This document shows, one piece after another, positions 51,523 to 61,297 of a stretch of 64,000 nucleotides of DNA (positions are counted from its first letter, which is position 1; every line of letters begins with the position of its first letter). The position numbers and the translations under genes are program-made. Under the pieces are notes generated by a model. The model searched no databases, was not told the DNA's origin, and saw only the letters and a program-made list of their open reading frames with translations. The stretch spans positions 61,269 through 125,268 of the forward strand of contig JAQXCD010000059.1 in the NCBI GenBank assembly GCA_029252045.1. Reading direction: 5' to 3'. The stretch comes from Sulfitobacter sp. (GTDB lineage: Bacteria; Pseudomonadota; Alphaproteobacteria; Rhodobacterales; Rhodobacteraceae).

Positions 51523-53061
51523 TTACATGAAGCTGTCAGGCTCTGCCGCTTTGCGTGTCGCCACAAAAGCGTCCAGCGCTTCGCGGATTGCGGGGTCCAT
51601 GGCCGGCTGCTGGTAGTCGTTCAGCATCTTCTCGACACGGATACTGGCGAGGGTTTGCGTGTCGCGCGCGCCTTCGTCTTCCCATGTCTCGAACGGTTTG
51701 TAGTCCAGCAGATCGGACTTCCAGAACGCCTTCTTGAAGTTCGCCTGCGTATGCTCGCAACCCAGATAGTGACCACCGGGGCCGACTTCGCGGATTGCGT
51801 CCATCGCTTGCGCGTTCTCGTCCATCTCGATGCCACGCGCCAAGTGGTGCAACGTGCCCAGCTGGTCGGCGTCCATCACGAACTTCTCGAAAGACGACAC
51901 AAGGCCACCCTCCAGCCAGCCGCAGGCATGCAGCATGAAGTTCACACCAGACAGCAGACCCATGTTCAGGCTGTTAGACGTCTCATAGGCCGCCTGCGCA
52001 TCCGGCAGTTTCGAGCCGCAGAACGAGCCCGCGGAGCGGTACGGCAGGTTCAGACGGCGGGCCAACTGGCCTGCACCGTAAGTAATATGGGCCGCTTCTG
52101 GTGTGCCGAAGGTTGGCGCACCCGAGTTCATGTCGATCGACGTGACAAATGCACCAAAAATCACAGGTGCGCCCGGTTTGCACAGCTGGCTATAGGCCAC
52201 ACCGGCCAGACCTTCGGCCAGCACCTGCGTCAGCGTCCCTGCAACAGACACAGGTGCCATCGCCCCGCCCACGATGAACGGGGAAATGATGCAGGCCTGA
52301 TTGTTCTGCGCGTAGACTTCCAGCGCGCCCATCATCACATCGTCAAATGTCATCGGCGAGTTGATGTTGATCAGCGAGGTCATCACTGTGTTTTGCTGTA
52401 CGAAATCATCGCCGAACAGAACGCCGCACATATCCACGGAATCCTGTGCGCGCGACGGCTCGGTGACCGAGCCCATAAACGGCTTGTCGCTCAGGGTCAT
52501 GTGGGCGTGCAACATATCAAGGTGGCGTTTGTTTACAGCCACGTCTGTTGGTTCACAGACGGTACCGCCAGAGTGGTGCAGCCACTTGGACATATAGCCC
52601 AACTTCACGAATTTGTTGAAATCAGCCATCGTCGCATAGCGGCGACCACCAGCCGCATCGCGCACAAAGGGCGGGCCATAGACAGGCGCCAGGACAAGGC
52701 TCTTGCCACCGACGACGACATTGCGCTCGGGGTTGCGTGCATGCTGGGTGTAGCTGGCGGGCGCTGTCTTGATCAGCTCGCGGGCCAGACCGCGCGGAAT
52801 GCGCACCCGTTCGCCCTGCACATCGGCACCGGCATTGCGCCAGCGGTCAAGTGCGCGGGGGTTGTCGGGGAAGTTAACACCGATCTCTTCGAGAATCGTC
52901 TCGGCGTTATACTCGATAACCTGCAACGCTTCTTCGTTGAGGATGTCGAAGTTGGGGATGTTCCGCTCGATATATTTCGCGGTCTCGAACGAGACTGCGG
53001 AACGCTCGGCGCGCCGCGCTGCTCCACCACCGCCACGGGTACGACGTGCTGCTTCTGCCAT
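51523..53061 (-). CDS. Trimethylamine methyltransferase (MttB) family protein, non-pyrrolysine
   Basis: A 512-residue member of the MttB superfamily. A basic, glycine-rich N terminus precedes the TIM-barrel core with YGPPFVRDAAGGRRYAT, LHHSGGTVCEPTDV, IISPFIVGGAMAPVSVAG and FGTPEAAHITYGAGQLAR. No UAG codon interrupts it, so it is not a pyrrolysine enzyme. Relatives include glycine betaine methyltransferases that pass a methyl group to a corrinoid protein. No corrinoid protein or methyltetrahydrofolate partner lies next to it, so the substrate (betaine, proline betaine or other quaternary amine) is open. The gene converges on DUF6477. Confidence 0.85.
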   Translation of the reverse strand: MAEAARRTRGGGGAARRAERSAVSFETAKYIERNIPNFDILNEEALQVIEYNAETILEEIGVNFPDNPRALDRWRNAGADVQGERVRIPRGLARELIKTAPASYTQHARNPERNVVVGGKSLVLAPVYGPPFVRDAAGGRRYATMADFNKFVKLGYMSKWLHHSGGTVCEPTDVAVNKRHLDMLHAHMTLSDKPFMGSVTEPSRAQDSVDMCGVLFGDDFVQQNTVMTSLININSPMTFDDVMMGALEVYAQNNQACIISPFIVGGAMAPVSVAGTLTQVLAEGLAGVAYSQLCKPGAPVIFGAFVTSIDMNSGAPTFGTPEAAHITYGAGQLARRLNLPYRSAGSFCGSKLPDAQAAYETSNSLNMGLLSGVNFMLHACGWLEGGLVSSFEKFVMDADQLGTLHHLARGIEMDENAQAMDAIREVGPGGHYLGCEHTQANFKKAFWKSDLLDYKPFETWEDEGARDTQTLASIRVEKMLNDYQQPAMDPAIREALDAFVATRKAAEPDSFM

Positions 53062-53204
53062 GTTTAGCCCTCAAATCAATATGCTGGCTTTCAGATACTC
53101 GCAAACCCTACCCTGCCTCACGCGGATTACGGCGATGTAGGTAGAAAAGCGACATTCACGTCTGCTCGGGCGTCGATTTCTTCCAAACCCTGACAAGACG
53201 GAGC

Positions 53205-53241
53205 TGCGGGCTGGCAAATCCGCCTTGCCACCCTGCCCGCA
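53205..53241 (+). promoter_or_regulatory. Bulged hairpin just upstream of guaA
   Basis: TGCGGGCTGGCAA (53205-53217) pairs with TTGCCA (53225-53230) and GCCCGCA (53235-53241), leaving a CCCT bulge and a seven-base loop. It ends 18 bases before the guaA start. No T-tract follows. It may be a leader element, or the sequence may only serve as DNA. Confidence 0.4.
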
Positions 53242-53259
53242 CGGCCCTAATCAGAGCAC

Positions 53260-54834
53260 ATGACACAACATATCCATGACCGCCTCCTTATCATCGACTT
53301 CGGCAGCCAAGTGACGCAGCTGATTGCCCGCCGCCTGCGCGAGCTGAATGTCTATTGTGAAATCCATCCCTATCAGAATGTCACTGACGCTGTGCTGGCC
53401 GAGATGGCGCCCAAAGCCGTGATCCTGTCCGGTGGCCCTGATTCCGTCACGCGCGACGGCTCGCCGCGTGCGCCTGAGGGCCTGTGGAGCATGGGTGTAC
53501 CGGTTCTTGGCATCTGCTACGGGCAGCAGACGATGATGACCCAGCTGGGCGGCGAAGTCCGCGGCGGCAAGATTTCCGGCGGCGGCGGCACGGCTGAATT
53601 CGGCCGTGCAAAAGTGAGCAAAGCTGCGGACCTCGACTTGCTTGAGGGCTGGTTTGCGGAAAGCGATGAAGTTGTCTGGATGTCGCACGGTGATCATGTA
53701 GCCAAAATCGCACCGGGGTTTGAGGTCTATGGCAGCTCCCCCAACGCGCCCTATGCGATCCTCGCCGATGCGTCGCGGCATTTTTACGGTGTGCAATTCC
53801 ACCCCGAAGTCCACCACACCCCGCGCGGTGCAAAGCTGTTCGAAAACTTCGTGCGCATCGCGGGTTTCACCGGCGACTGGACGATGGATGCCTACAAAGA
53901 CATCGCAATCGAAAAAATCCGTGCTCAGGTCGGCGACAAACAGGTGATTTGCGGTCTGTCCGGCGGCGTTGACAGCTCCGTGACCGCAGCACTGCTGCAT
54001 GAGGCCATCGGTGACCAGCTGACTTGTGTGTTTGTAGATCACGGCCTGCTGCGCAAGGACGAGGCCGAAGATGTTGTTGCCATGTTCCGTGACAATATGA
54101 ACCTGAAAGTCATCTACGCCGATGAAAAAGACCTGTTTCTGGGCCAGCTCGAAGGGCAATCCGACCCCGAAACCAAGCGCAAGATCATCGGCAGCCTGTT
54201 CATCGACGTGTTCCAGAAATACGCCAACCAGATCGAGCGCGCCGAGTTTCTGGCACAAGGCACGCTCTATCCTGATGTGATAGAATCGGTGTCCTTCTCG
54301 GGCGGTCCTTCCGTGACCATCAAAAGCCACCACAACGTAGGCGGCCTGCCCGAAAAGATGGGCTTGAAACTGGTCGAACCGCTGCGCGAATTGTTCAAAG
54401 ACGAAGTGCGCGCCTTGGGTCGCGAATTGGGCCTGCCCGCATCGTTCATTGGCCGCCACCCCTTCCCCGGTCCGGGTCTTGCCATCCGCTGCCCCGGTGA
54501 GATCACGCGCCAGAAACTGGATATCCTGCGCGAAGCCGATGCAGTCTATATCGACCAGATCCGCAAGCACGGTCTCTATGATGACATCTGGCAAGCATTT
54601 GTGGCCATTCTGCCCGTGCGCACTGTTGGCGTAATGGGCGACGGGCGGACCTATGACTTTGCCTGCGCGCTGCGTGCGGTGACGTCCGTGGACGGTATGA
54701 CTGCCGATTATTATCCTTTCACCCACGAATTTCTGGGCGAGACGGCGACACGCATCATCAACGAAGTCCCCGGTATCAACCGCGTGACCTATGACATCAC
54801 CTCCAAACCTCCGGGCACCATCGAATGGGAGTGA
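53260..54834 (+). CDS. guaA: GMP synthase (glutamine-hydrolysing)
   Basis: A 524-residue enzyme converting XMP to GMP. The glutamine amidotransferase half has [10 protein letters not shown] (nucleophile Cys) and [10 protein letters not shown] (His, Glu of the triad); the ATP-pyrophosphatase half has [15 protein letters not shown] near residue 230, and the C-terminal dimer domain ends in KPPGTIEWE. The length is standard. The start has only a weak ribosome binding site. The next gene starts inside its last codons, so at least the monooxygenase-like gene is co-transcribed. Confidence 0.97.
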   Translation: MTQHIHDRLLIIDFGSQVTQLIARRLRELNVYCEIHPYQNVTDAVLAEMAPKAVILSGGPDSVTRDGSPRAPEGLWSMGVPVLGICYGQQTMMTQLGGEVRGGKISGGGGTAEFGRAKVSKAADLDLLEGWFAESDEVVWMSHGDHVAKIAPGFEVYGSSPNAPYAILADASRHFYGVQFHPEVHHTPRGAKLFENFVRIAGFTGDWTMDAYKDIAIEKIRAQVGDKQVICGLSGGVDSSVTAALLHEAIGDQLTCVFVDHGLLRKDEAEDVVAMFRDNMNLKVIYADEKDLFLGQLEGQSDPETKRKIIGSLFIDVFQKYANQIERAEFLAQGTLYPDVIESVSFSGGPSVTIKSHHNVGGLPEKMGLKLVEPLRELFKDEVRALGRELGLPASFIGRHPFPGPGLAIRCPGEITRQKLDILREADAVYIDQIRKHGLYDDIWQAFVAILPVRTVGVMGDGRTYDFACALRAVTSVDGMTADYYPFTHEFLGETATRIINEVPGINRVTYDITSKPPGTIEWE

Positions 54835-55100
54835 CCCTGAACGGTACGCTGACCTGTGTTACGCAAGCCGAAGCAGACTGCGTTCGTACGGCCCTGCCCG
54901 AGCATATACGCCTGACACGGGCCGAAGCGGGCTGCATTTCGTTTGAAGTTCTGCAAACCGCTGATCCGATGGTCTGGAGTGTCGCAGAGCGCTTCACTGG
55001 CGCTGCAGCCTTTGAGGCCCATCAAGCCCGTGCGGGCGCGTCCGATTGGGCACGCGAGACTGCGGGCATCGCGCGCGACTATAAAATCGACGGTCTTTAG
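54825..55100 (+). CDS. Antibiotic biosynthesis monooxygenase (ABM) domain protein
   Basis: A 91-residue single-domain protein of the dimeric alpha-beta barrel fold. The features are [39 protein letters not shown] and a late [10 protein letters not shown], as in putative quinol monooxygenases. The oxygenation activity is not certain for these small proteins; some act as heme or quinone handlers. It begins ten bases before the guaA stop, so it is translationally coupled, and ends two bases before the transporter start. Confidence 0.8.
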   Translation: MGVTLNGTLTCVTQAEADCVRTALPEHIRLTRAEAGCISFEVLQTADPMVWSVAERFTGAAAFEAHQARAGASDWARETAGIARDYKIDGL

Positions 55101-55102
55101 GA

Positions 55103-55966
55103 ATGAACGTTATCCTCAAAGCGGCACTCTGGATGACGGGGGCCATTGGTTCCTTCTCGTTTATGGCTGTGGCAGGGCGCGAACTGGCCGGTGAATACGA
55201 CACGTTCGAGATCATGCTCTACCGCAGTCTGGTTGGCGTGATCATTGTGGTTGGGCTAACCGCACTCAACAATCGCTGGCATGAAATCCGCACAGACCAG
55301 TTTGGCCGCCATTTTCTGCGCAACACCTTTCACTTCACGGGGCAAAACCTGTGGTTCTATGCGGTGGCAGTTGTGCCGCTGGCGCATGTGTTTGCGCTGG
55401 AGTTCACCTCGCCGCTGTGGGTGGCCGTACTGGCACCGCTGGTGCTGGGTGAGCGGATGACACAGGTCCGCGCCTTTGCAGCTGTTATGGGGTTTGTCGG
55501 CATTCTGATTGTTACCCGCCCCAGCGTCGAGACGTTTCACATCGGGCTGGTTGCGGCGGCGGCAGCCGCGATTTTCTTTGCCCTGACCATCATGCTGACC
55601 AAACGGCTGACCCGCGACAATTCCATCACCTCGATCCTGTTTTTCCTCACCACAATCCAACTGGTGTTTGGCCTGATCACCGCAGGTTATGACGGCGATA
55701 TCGCTCTGCCCAATGCTGCCAGCCTGCCCTTTCTGGTGCTGGTGGGTTGTGCAGGACTGCTCGCGCACTTCTGCCTGACCAAGGCGCTGTCCATCGCCCC
55801 TGCCACCGTTGTGGTGCCGATTGATTTTGCCCGCCTGCCGGTGATCGCGATTGTTGCGATGTTCCTCTATGACGAGCCGCTGGAAGTCTGGGTGTTTGTC
55901 GGTGCGGCAATGATCTTTGTGGGCAACTACATCAATATCTGGAACGAGACGCGCAACCGCGCCTGA
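55103..55966 (+). CDS. EamA/DMT family transporter
   Basis: A 287-residue membrane protein with ten predicted helices arranged as two EamA repeats. Signature segments are FYAVAVVPLAHVFALEFTSPLW in the first repeat and the matching end of the second, FARLPVIAIVAMFLYDEPLEVWVFVG. Such proteins export amino acids, purines or other metabolites. The substrate cannot be told. It is part of a run guaA-ABM-transporter on one strand, which may link it to purine metabolism, but this is only context. Confidence 0.88.
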   Translation: MNVILKAALWMTGAIGSFSFMAVAGRELAGEYDTFEIMLYRSLVGVIIVVGLTALNNRWHEIRTDQFGRHFLRNTFHFTGQNLWFYAVAVVPLAHVFALEFTSPLWVAVLAPLVLGERMTQVRAFAAVMGFVGILIVTRPSVETFHIGLVAAAAAAIFFALTIMLTKRLTRDNSITSILFFLTTIQLVFGLITAGYDGDIALPNAASLPFLVLVGCAGLLAHFCLTKALSIAPATVVVPIDFARLPVIAIVAMFLYDEPLEVWVFVGAAMIFVGNYINIWNETRNRA

Positions 55967-56021
55967 GGTTTTGCGCAAGTTCCGGATCGCACCAGCCTGC
56001 GGGACGCGTTAGAGCAGTGCC

Positions 56022-56930
56022 ATGACATCACATAGCATATCCGCCCGCGCTTGGGGCCTGATGGCCTTGCTTGCAGTTTTATGGGGGGCGGTTTTTCTAT
56101 CGGTGCGCATTGCACTGGATGAAAGCCCGCCGATGACGGTGGTGGCCCACCGCGTCGGCTGGGCCTCTGTGGTGCTGTGGGCCTATGTATTTGCCCGCCG
56201 GATGCCGCTACCGCGCGGGGCGCGCGTGTGGATTGGTTTTGCGGGGATGGGACTGCTCAACAACGTTATCCCCTTCTCATTGATGGCTTGGGGGCAGCTC
56301 TATATCCCCTCCGGCCTGACCTCGATCTTCAACGCGACCACGGCAATCTTCGGGGTGCTGGTGGCATCCTTGCTGCTGGCGGACGAGCGGTTGACGCGGC
56401 GCAAGGCCATTGGTGTTGTGATCGGGTTTGCGGGCGTTGTTATCGCCATTGGCGCAGACAGCTTGCGGGAGTTCGATATCACCTCGCTGGCGCAACTTGC
56501 TGTTCTTGCGGGAACATTTTCCTACGCTTTTGCCGGCGTTTGGGCGCGCAAAATGCTGGGTGGGCTGGCGCCGCAGGTGGCCGCCGCCGGTATGCTGACG
56601 GCCTCCACGCTGATCATGGTGCCGCTGGCGTGGTATGTTGAGGGACCGATCCGGCTGGATCTAACGCCGCGCACGCTGATGGCTCTCGCTTATGCGTCGC
56701 TGGGCGCCACGGCGATGGCCTATCTACTCTACTACCGTGTGCTGACGCTGGCAGGCAGTGGCAATCTGATGCTGGTCACGCTGTTGATTGCACCGATTGC
56801 CATCGTGCTAGGCGCGCTTGTGCTGGGGGAAACCCTGCCGCCACATGCCTACAGCGGCTTTGTCTTGCTGGCGCTTGGTCTGGTGATCATCGACGGTCGG
56901 CTGATTGACCGGATCAGGCTGCCGCGCTAG
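56022..56930 (+). CDS. EamA/DMT family transporter
   Basis: A 302-residue membrane protein with ten helices and two EamA repeats; the sequence LLAVLWGAVFLSVRIAL starts helix 1, and IPSGLTSIFNATTAIFGVLVASLLLADERL closes the first repeat (given in part: TSIFNATTAIFGVL). It is not a close copy of the preceding transporter, so the pair is not a simple tandem duplication. It ends 31 bases before the ATPase gene on the same strand. Substrate unknown. Confidence 0.88.
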   Translation: MTSHSISARAWGLMALLAVLWGAVFLSVRIALDESPPMTVVAHRVGWASVVLWAYVFARRMPLPRGARVWIGFAGMGLLNNVIPFSLMAWGQLYIPSGLTSIFNATTAIFGVLVASLLLADERLTRRKAIGVVIGFAGVVIAIGADSLREFDITSLAQLAVLAGTFSYAFAGVWARKMLGGLAPQVAAAGMLTASTLIMVPLAWYVEGPIRLDLTPRTLMALAYASLGATAMAYLLYYRVLTLAGSGNLMLVTLLIAPIAIVLGALVLGETLPPHAYSGFVLLALGLVIIDGRLIDRIRLPR

Positions 56931-56961
56931 GGAAGAGGCAACCCGAGACCGGAGGCCTCCC

Positions 56962-57810
56962 ATGCTCTACCCCGATGCAGCAAGCTGGCGCGCAGCACAG
57001 CATAAATCCGTGATGTTTTTTGGCATGTCGGGACTTGGTAAAACCCATGTCTCCAAGATGCTGGTCCAGCAAGGCGGCTGGTTTCATTACTCGGTCGATT
57101 ACCGCATCGGCACTTCCGGCATGTATGGCCACATCAAGGACAACCTGATCCGCCACGCCATGGGCGATCCGTTTCTGGCGCAGATGCTGCGCGCGGACGC
57201 GATTTATCTGGAACCCAACGTACATGACCACGATCTGAGCGCGGTTGCCGCCTATCTGGGCAAACCGGGTAACCCTGCAAAGGGCGGCTTGCCGTTGGCA
57301 GAATACACCAAGCGCCAGTCACAGTTCCGCAAGGCGGAAATTGACGCGCTGACCGACACCGCCGCCTTTATGGCACGCGCGCAAGACCTCTATGGCTACC
57401 CGCATTTCATCTGCGACACCGGCGGCTCGATCTGCGAATGGATCGACCCCGAGGATGATCAGGACCCGCTGCTGGCCGAGCTGTCACAGCATTGCCTGCC
57501 CGTCTGGATCAATGGCGACGAGGCCCACTCCCAAGAGCTGATCCGCCGCTTTGACCGCGCGCCCAAGCCGATGGCCTATCAGCCCGAATTCCTTGCGGGG
57601 GTCTGGGCCGGGTATCTGAGCGAAAACAATATGAAGGAGGCCGATGTTGATCCTGATACGTTCATCCGCTGGACCTATGCGCAAGCGTTGGCGCACCGCC
57701 AACCGCGCTATGCCGCGATGGCGCGTGCCGGAGTGACTGTCACCGCCGAAGAGATGCACGCAGTAACAACATCCGCCGCCTTCGACGATCTGATCGCGTC
57801 AAAACTCTAG
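56962..57810 (+). CDS. P-loop ATPase of unknown role
   Basis: A 282-residue protein with a nucleotide-binding loop FFGMSGLGKTHVSKML near residue 19 followed by a region rich in aromatic and acidic residues. It appears to be a kinase-like or ATPase family seen in roseobacters, often simply called ATPase; I do not know its substrate. GGAGG lies just before the start at 56962, favouring it over upstream in-frame codons. It is the last gene before metA, with an 81-base gap in which I see no SAM-responsive element. Confidence 0.7.
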   Translation: MLYPDAASWRAAQHKSVMFFGMSGLGKTHVSKMLVQQGGWFHYSVDYRIGTSGMYGHIKDNLIRHAMGDPFLAQMLRADAIYLEPNVHDHDLSAVAAYLGKPGNPAKGGLPLAEYTKRQSQFRKAEIDALTDTAAFMARAQDLYGYPHFICDTGGSICEWIDPEDDQDPLLAELSQHCLPVWINGDEAHSQELIRRFDRAPKPMAYQPEFLAGVWAGYLSENNMKEADVDPDTFIRWTYAQALAHRQPRYAAMARAGVTVTAEEMHAVTTSAAFDDLIASKL

Positions 57811-57891
57811 ACACAATCGCGTGCACCATCTTGAGCCTGATCAATCCGCGCCCTACCTGTAACGCCCGACTGAAAAAGAAGTAACCTGCCC

Positions 57892-58809
57892 ATGCCTATC
57901 AAAATGCCCTCCGGCCTGCCCGCCTACGATGTTCTCACCCGTGAGGGTGTTCATGTTATGGACGAAGACCAAGCCGCGCGTCAGGACATCCGGCCCCTAC
58001 GCATCGCGTTGCTGAACCTGATGCCCAAGAAAATCCAGACCGAGAACCAGTTTGCCCGCCTGATCGGTGCGACCCCGTTGCAGATCGAACTGTCGTTGCT
58101 GCGCATGTCCGACCACCAGACCCGCAACACCGCCGCCGAGCATATGGAGAGCTTCTACCGCCCCGTGTCCGAGGTCTGGGACGAGAAGTTTGACGGGCTG
58201 ATCATAACAGGCGCTCCGATTGAGCATCTGGAGTTTCAGGACGTTGATTACTACGCCGAGCTTGAGCGGGTAATGAACTGGACCCAGACCAATGTGCAGT
58301 CCACCTTTGCGGTCTGCTGGGGCGGTATGGCGATGATCAATCATTTCCACGGCGTGAAAAAACATATGCTGAACGCCAAGGCCTTTGGCTGTTTCCGACA
58401 CCGCAATCTGGCCCCGGCGTCGCCCTATCTCAACGGATTTTCCGATGATTGTGTGATCCCCGTCTCCCGCTGGACCGAAATCCGGCAGGATGAAGTCGAC
58501 GTGCGCCCAGGTCTCAAGACGCTTTTGGGCAGTGACGAGGTAGGCCCCGCCCTGATTGAAGACCCGGCGCACCGCGCTATCTATATCTTCAACCACTTCG
58601 AATACGACCGTGACACGCTAAAACAGGAATACGACCGCGACGTCGAGGCGGGTACACCGATTAACGTGCCCGTAAACTATTATACCAATGATGATCCTTC
58701 CCTGCCTCCGGTGAATCGCTGGCGCAGCCACGCGCATCTGCTCTACGGCAACTGGATTCAGGAAATCTATCAATCGACACCTTATGACATTGAGAAAATC
58801 GGTACCTAG
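57892..58809 (+). CDS. metA: Homoserine O-acetyltransferase/succinyltransferase, MetA type
   Basis: A 305-residue acyltransferase of methionine synthesis. Key residues fit the MetA fold: catalytic Cys142 in FAVCWGG and the acyl-selecting position 111 in GAPIEHLEF, which is Glu. In studied members Glu111 goes with acetyl-CoA and Gly111 with succinyl-CoA, so this enzyme is predicted to make O-acetylhomoserine. The [12 protein letters not shown] segment and the FNHFEYD block are typical. No riboswitch of the SAM-II or SAM/SAH type could be recognised in front of it. Confidence 0.95.
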   Translation: MPIKMPSGLPAYDVLTREGVHVMDEDQAARQDIRPLRIALLNLMPKKIQTENQFARLIGATPLQIELSLLRMSDHQTRNTAAEHMESFYRPVSEVWDEKFDGLIITGAPIEHLEFQDVDYYAELERVMNWTQTNVQSTFAVCWGGMAMINHFHGVKKHMLNAKAFGCFRHRNLAPASPYLNGFSDDCVIPVSRWTEIRQDEVDVRPGLKTLLGSDEVGPALIEDPAHRAIYIFNHFEYDRDTLKQEYDRDVEAGTPINVPVNYYTNDDPSLPPVNRWRSHAHLLYGNWIQEIYQSTPYDIEKIGT

Positions 58810-59770
58810 TATGTTTGTCTTCGCCGCCTTCGTTCTGGCGCTTGTTGCTGTTGTGCAATGGCGGGCGACTGCGCGTGAGGCCACGGCGGCGCGGATGTAT
58901 CCGCCGCAAGGCCGGATCATAGATATAGATGGTACCCCTGTGCATGTTCTGGTGGCAGGCAGCGGGCCTGACCTGGTGCTTATCCACGGGGCCAGCGGAA
59001 ATGTGCGGGACTGGACGTTCGATCTGGTGGACAGGCTATCAGGCCGCTACCGCGTCATCATGGTAGACCGCCCCGGGCTGGGCTGGACGGGCCGTTTGCC
59101 GGGCAAATCGGGCGCGTGGAACACAGCGCACGAATCTCCCATGGAACAGGCAGAACTACTGCAAAAAGCCGTTGAGATTATTGGCGTCGATAACCCGGTG
59201 GTTGTGGGGCACTCTTTCGGCGGTGCGGTTGCCATGGCTTGGGCACTGGGCAAACCCGACGACACTGCAGCCGTTGTGATGCTGGCCGCTGTCAGCAACC
59301 CGTGGCCCGGTGATCTGGGCTGGACCTACACTGTTGTTGGTACCGCTGCCGGTGGTGCGCTGTTGGTACCCTTGGCCTCTGCCTTTGTGCCCCCGTCGTA
59401 TGTCGATTCCAGCGTCGAGAGTATCTTTGCGCCGCAACCCGCCCCTGACGGCTATGCGCATCATGTGGGGGCCGCACTTGTGCTGCGCTGCGAAAGCATG
59501 CGCGCCAACGCCCAGCAAGTGAATTATCTGCGCCCGCATATTGTGAAAATGTCCGCGCGTTATGGCACGCTCGGGATGCCGTTCGAGATTGTGCACGGCG
59601 ATGCTGATACAATTGTGCCCCTGTCTGTCCATTCCGAGCCGCTATCCCGCCAGATTGCCGGCGCGCGGCTGACCGTGCTGCAAGGTGTGGGCCACATGCC
59701 CCACCATTCCGACCCCGATGCGGTAATCGCCGCAATCGACCGCGCCACTGCACGTGCGGGTTTGCGTTAA
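58784..59770 (+). CDS. Alpha/beta hydrolase, membrane-anchored
   Basis: A 328-residue hydrolase with an N-terminal membrane helix (about residues 8-28), the HGASG oxyanion segment near residue 70, the nucleophile elbow [14 protein letters not shown] near residue 145, and acid and histidine late in the chain (HGDADTIVP and [11 protein letters not shown]). The substrate is unknown. The start is ambiguous: 58784 overlaps metA by 26 bases and gives a basic n-region, while 58811 begins just after the metA stop; neither has a convincing ribosome binding site. It is separate from ppk2 by 47 bases. Confidence 0.85.
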   Translation: MTLRKSVPSMFVFAAFVLALVAVVQWRATAREATAARMYPPQGRIIDIDGTPVHVLVAGSGPDLVLIHGASGNVRDWTFDLVDRLSGRYRVIMVDRPGLGWTGRLPGKSGAWNTAHESPMEQAELLQKAVEIIGVDNPVVVGHSFGGAVAMAWALGKPDDTAAVVMLAAVSNPWPGDLGWTYTVVGTAAGGALLVPLASAFVPPSYVDSSVESIFAPQPAPDGYAHHVGAALVLRCESMRANAQQVNYLRPHIVKMSARYGTLGMPFEIVHGDADTIVPLSVHSEPLSRQIAGARLTVLQGVGHMPHHSDPDAVIAAIDRATARAGLR

Positions 59771-59817
59771 CCCGATTAACATCGCATATTGCCCGAAATC
59801 CCACTCAGGAGCCCCCA

Positions 59818-60687
59818 ATGGACCTGCCCTTTGACGGTGCAATCAGCGCCTATTTCAAGACCGACGCCCCCGAGTCCGTGCGCACCGCGATCAAGACAGC
59901 GGACAAGAAGGATATTCTGGCCACACACTATCCCCATGCCAGCCGTCTGGGCCGCAAGAAATACGACCGTGAGATGGCCGCACTCCAGATCGAACTGGTA
60001 AAGCTGCAATCCTGGGTGAGGGAGACAGGCACCCGCATCGCCATCGTGTTCGAGGGCCGCGATGCGACAGGCAAAGGCGGCACAATCGGGCGGTTCCTGA
60101 TGAACCTCAACCCGCGTGCGGCAAAGGTGGTGGCCCTCAGCAAACCCACCGAGGACGAGCAGACCCAGTGGTACTTCCAGCGCTATATCACCCACCTGCC
60201 CGCGGCCGGCGACATGGTGCTGTTTGACCGCTCGTGGTACAATCGCGGCGTGGTTGAGCCCGTCTTCGGCTTTTGCACGCCGACGCAGAACACACAGTTC
60301 TTCACGCAGGTCCAGCCGTTCGAGCAGATGCTGGTTGAAGACGGCGTGCACCTGTTCAAATTCTGGCTGAACGTCGGGCGGGCCGAACAACTGAACCGCA
60401 TGTTGCAACGTGAAAGTGACCCGCTCAAGCAATGGAAACTGTCAGGAATCGACGTCAAAGGTTTGCATCTGTGGGATGAATATTCAGCGGCCATTCAGGA
60501 TACGCTGACGCGCAGCCACACGGCCCACGCCCCTTGGACGGTTGTGCGCTCGGATGACAAACGCCGCGCGCGGCTGAACGCCATCCGCACTGTGCTGCAC
60601 CGGTTCGACTATACCCGCAAGGATGTCGCAGCAATCGGCGAGATCGACACCTCCATCTGCGGCGGCCCAGAGATTTGGGATGTCTAA
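59818..60687 (+). CDS. ppk2: Polyphosphate kinase 2
   Basis: A 289-residue polyphosphate-dependent nucleotide kinase. The Walker A loop is [13 protein letters not shown] near residue 79; [18 protein letters not shown] near residue 140 carries the Walker B DRSWYNR, and KQWKLSGID the lid region. The family transfers phosphate between polyphosphate and nucleoside diphosphates; it is of class I length with one domain. CAGGAG precedes the start. The TetR gene begins eight bases before its stop, so regulator and kinase are coupled. Confidence 0.93.
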   Translation: MDLPFDGAISAYFKTDAPESVRTAIKTADKKDILATHYPHASRLGRKKYDREMAALQIELVKLQSWVRETGTRIAIVFEGRDATGKGGTIGRFLMNLNPRAAKVVALSKPTEDEQTQWYFQRYITHLPAAGDMVLFDRSWYNRGVVEPVFGFCTPTQNTQFFTQVQPFEQMLVEDGVHLFKFWLNVGRAEQLNRMLQRESDPLKQWKLSGIDVKGLHLWDEYSAAIQDTLTRSHTAHAPWTVVRSDDKRRARLNAIRTVLHRFDYTRKDVAAIGEIDTSICGGPEIWDV

Positions 60688-61297
60688 ACGCGGCTACCAT
60701 CACGGCAACCTGCGGCAGGCATTGGTCGATGCAGCGCTCCAGCTGATCGAGCTGCGCGGCCCTACGGGATTTACCCTGTCAGAGGCGGCCAAACAGGCCG
60801 GCGTCACCCCCGCCGCCGTGTACCGCCATTTTGAGGGGCGCGAAGACCTGATCGCCGAGGCCGCCCTGCAAGGCTACGAGATTTTCGGCGACCTGATGCA
60901 ATACGCCTACGAGAGCGGCCAGCCCTCCGCCCTACAAGCCTTCGAGGCGACGGGCCGCGCCTATCTGGCCTTCGCGCGCAAATACCCCGGCCAATATATC
61001 GCAATGTTCGAGAGCGGCGTGCAGATCAACCGCACGGCGGCCCTTGCCTCTGTCGCCAACCGCGCAAATGCCGTGTTGGAACAGGCCGCGACCGACCTCA
61101 GCCAGCATATTCCAGCGCATAAGCGCCCGCCCGCGTCGATGTTCTCGGCACATATCTGGGCGATGAGCCACGGCGTGGTCGAGTTGTTCGTGCGTAATTC
61201 GCCGGGGCGCGCATCACCCTTCCCGCCAGAGGACCTGCTGGAGACCGGAATAGGGATTTACCTGCGCGGTCTGGGGCTGATCGCGCCCGATGATTAA
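60680..61297 (+). CDS. TetR/AcrR family transcriptional regulator
   Basis: A 205-residue repressor. The N-terminal HTH spans about residues 10-55 ([39 protein letters not shown]), and the C-terminal all-helical ligand domain resembles the WHG subtype. It overlaps the end of ppk2 by eight bases. Its stop shares the palindrome TTAA (61294-61297) with that of the flavin monooxygenase gene on the other strand, which may be a target. The ligand is unknown. Confidence 0.9.
   Translation: MSKRGYHHGNLRQALVDAALQLIELRGPTGFTLSEAAKQAGVTPAAVYRHFEGREDLIAEAALQGYEIFGDLMQYAYESGQPSALQAFEATGRAYLAFARKYPGQYIAMFESGVQINRTAALASVANRANAVLEQAATDLSQHIPAHKRPPASMFSAHIWAMSHGVVELFVRNSPGRASPFPPEDLLETGIGIYLRGLGLIAPDD

Noticed and set aside
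55103..56930. The two EamA transporters as a recent tandem duplication
   Set aside because: Their sequences differ throughout apart from fold-level features, and their lengths and loops do not match.
57811..57891. A SAM riboswitch in front of metA
   Set aside because: None of the conserved SAM-II, SAM-V or SAM/SAH cores could be aligned with the 81-base gap.
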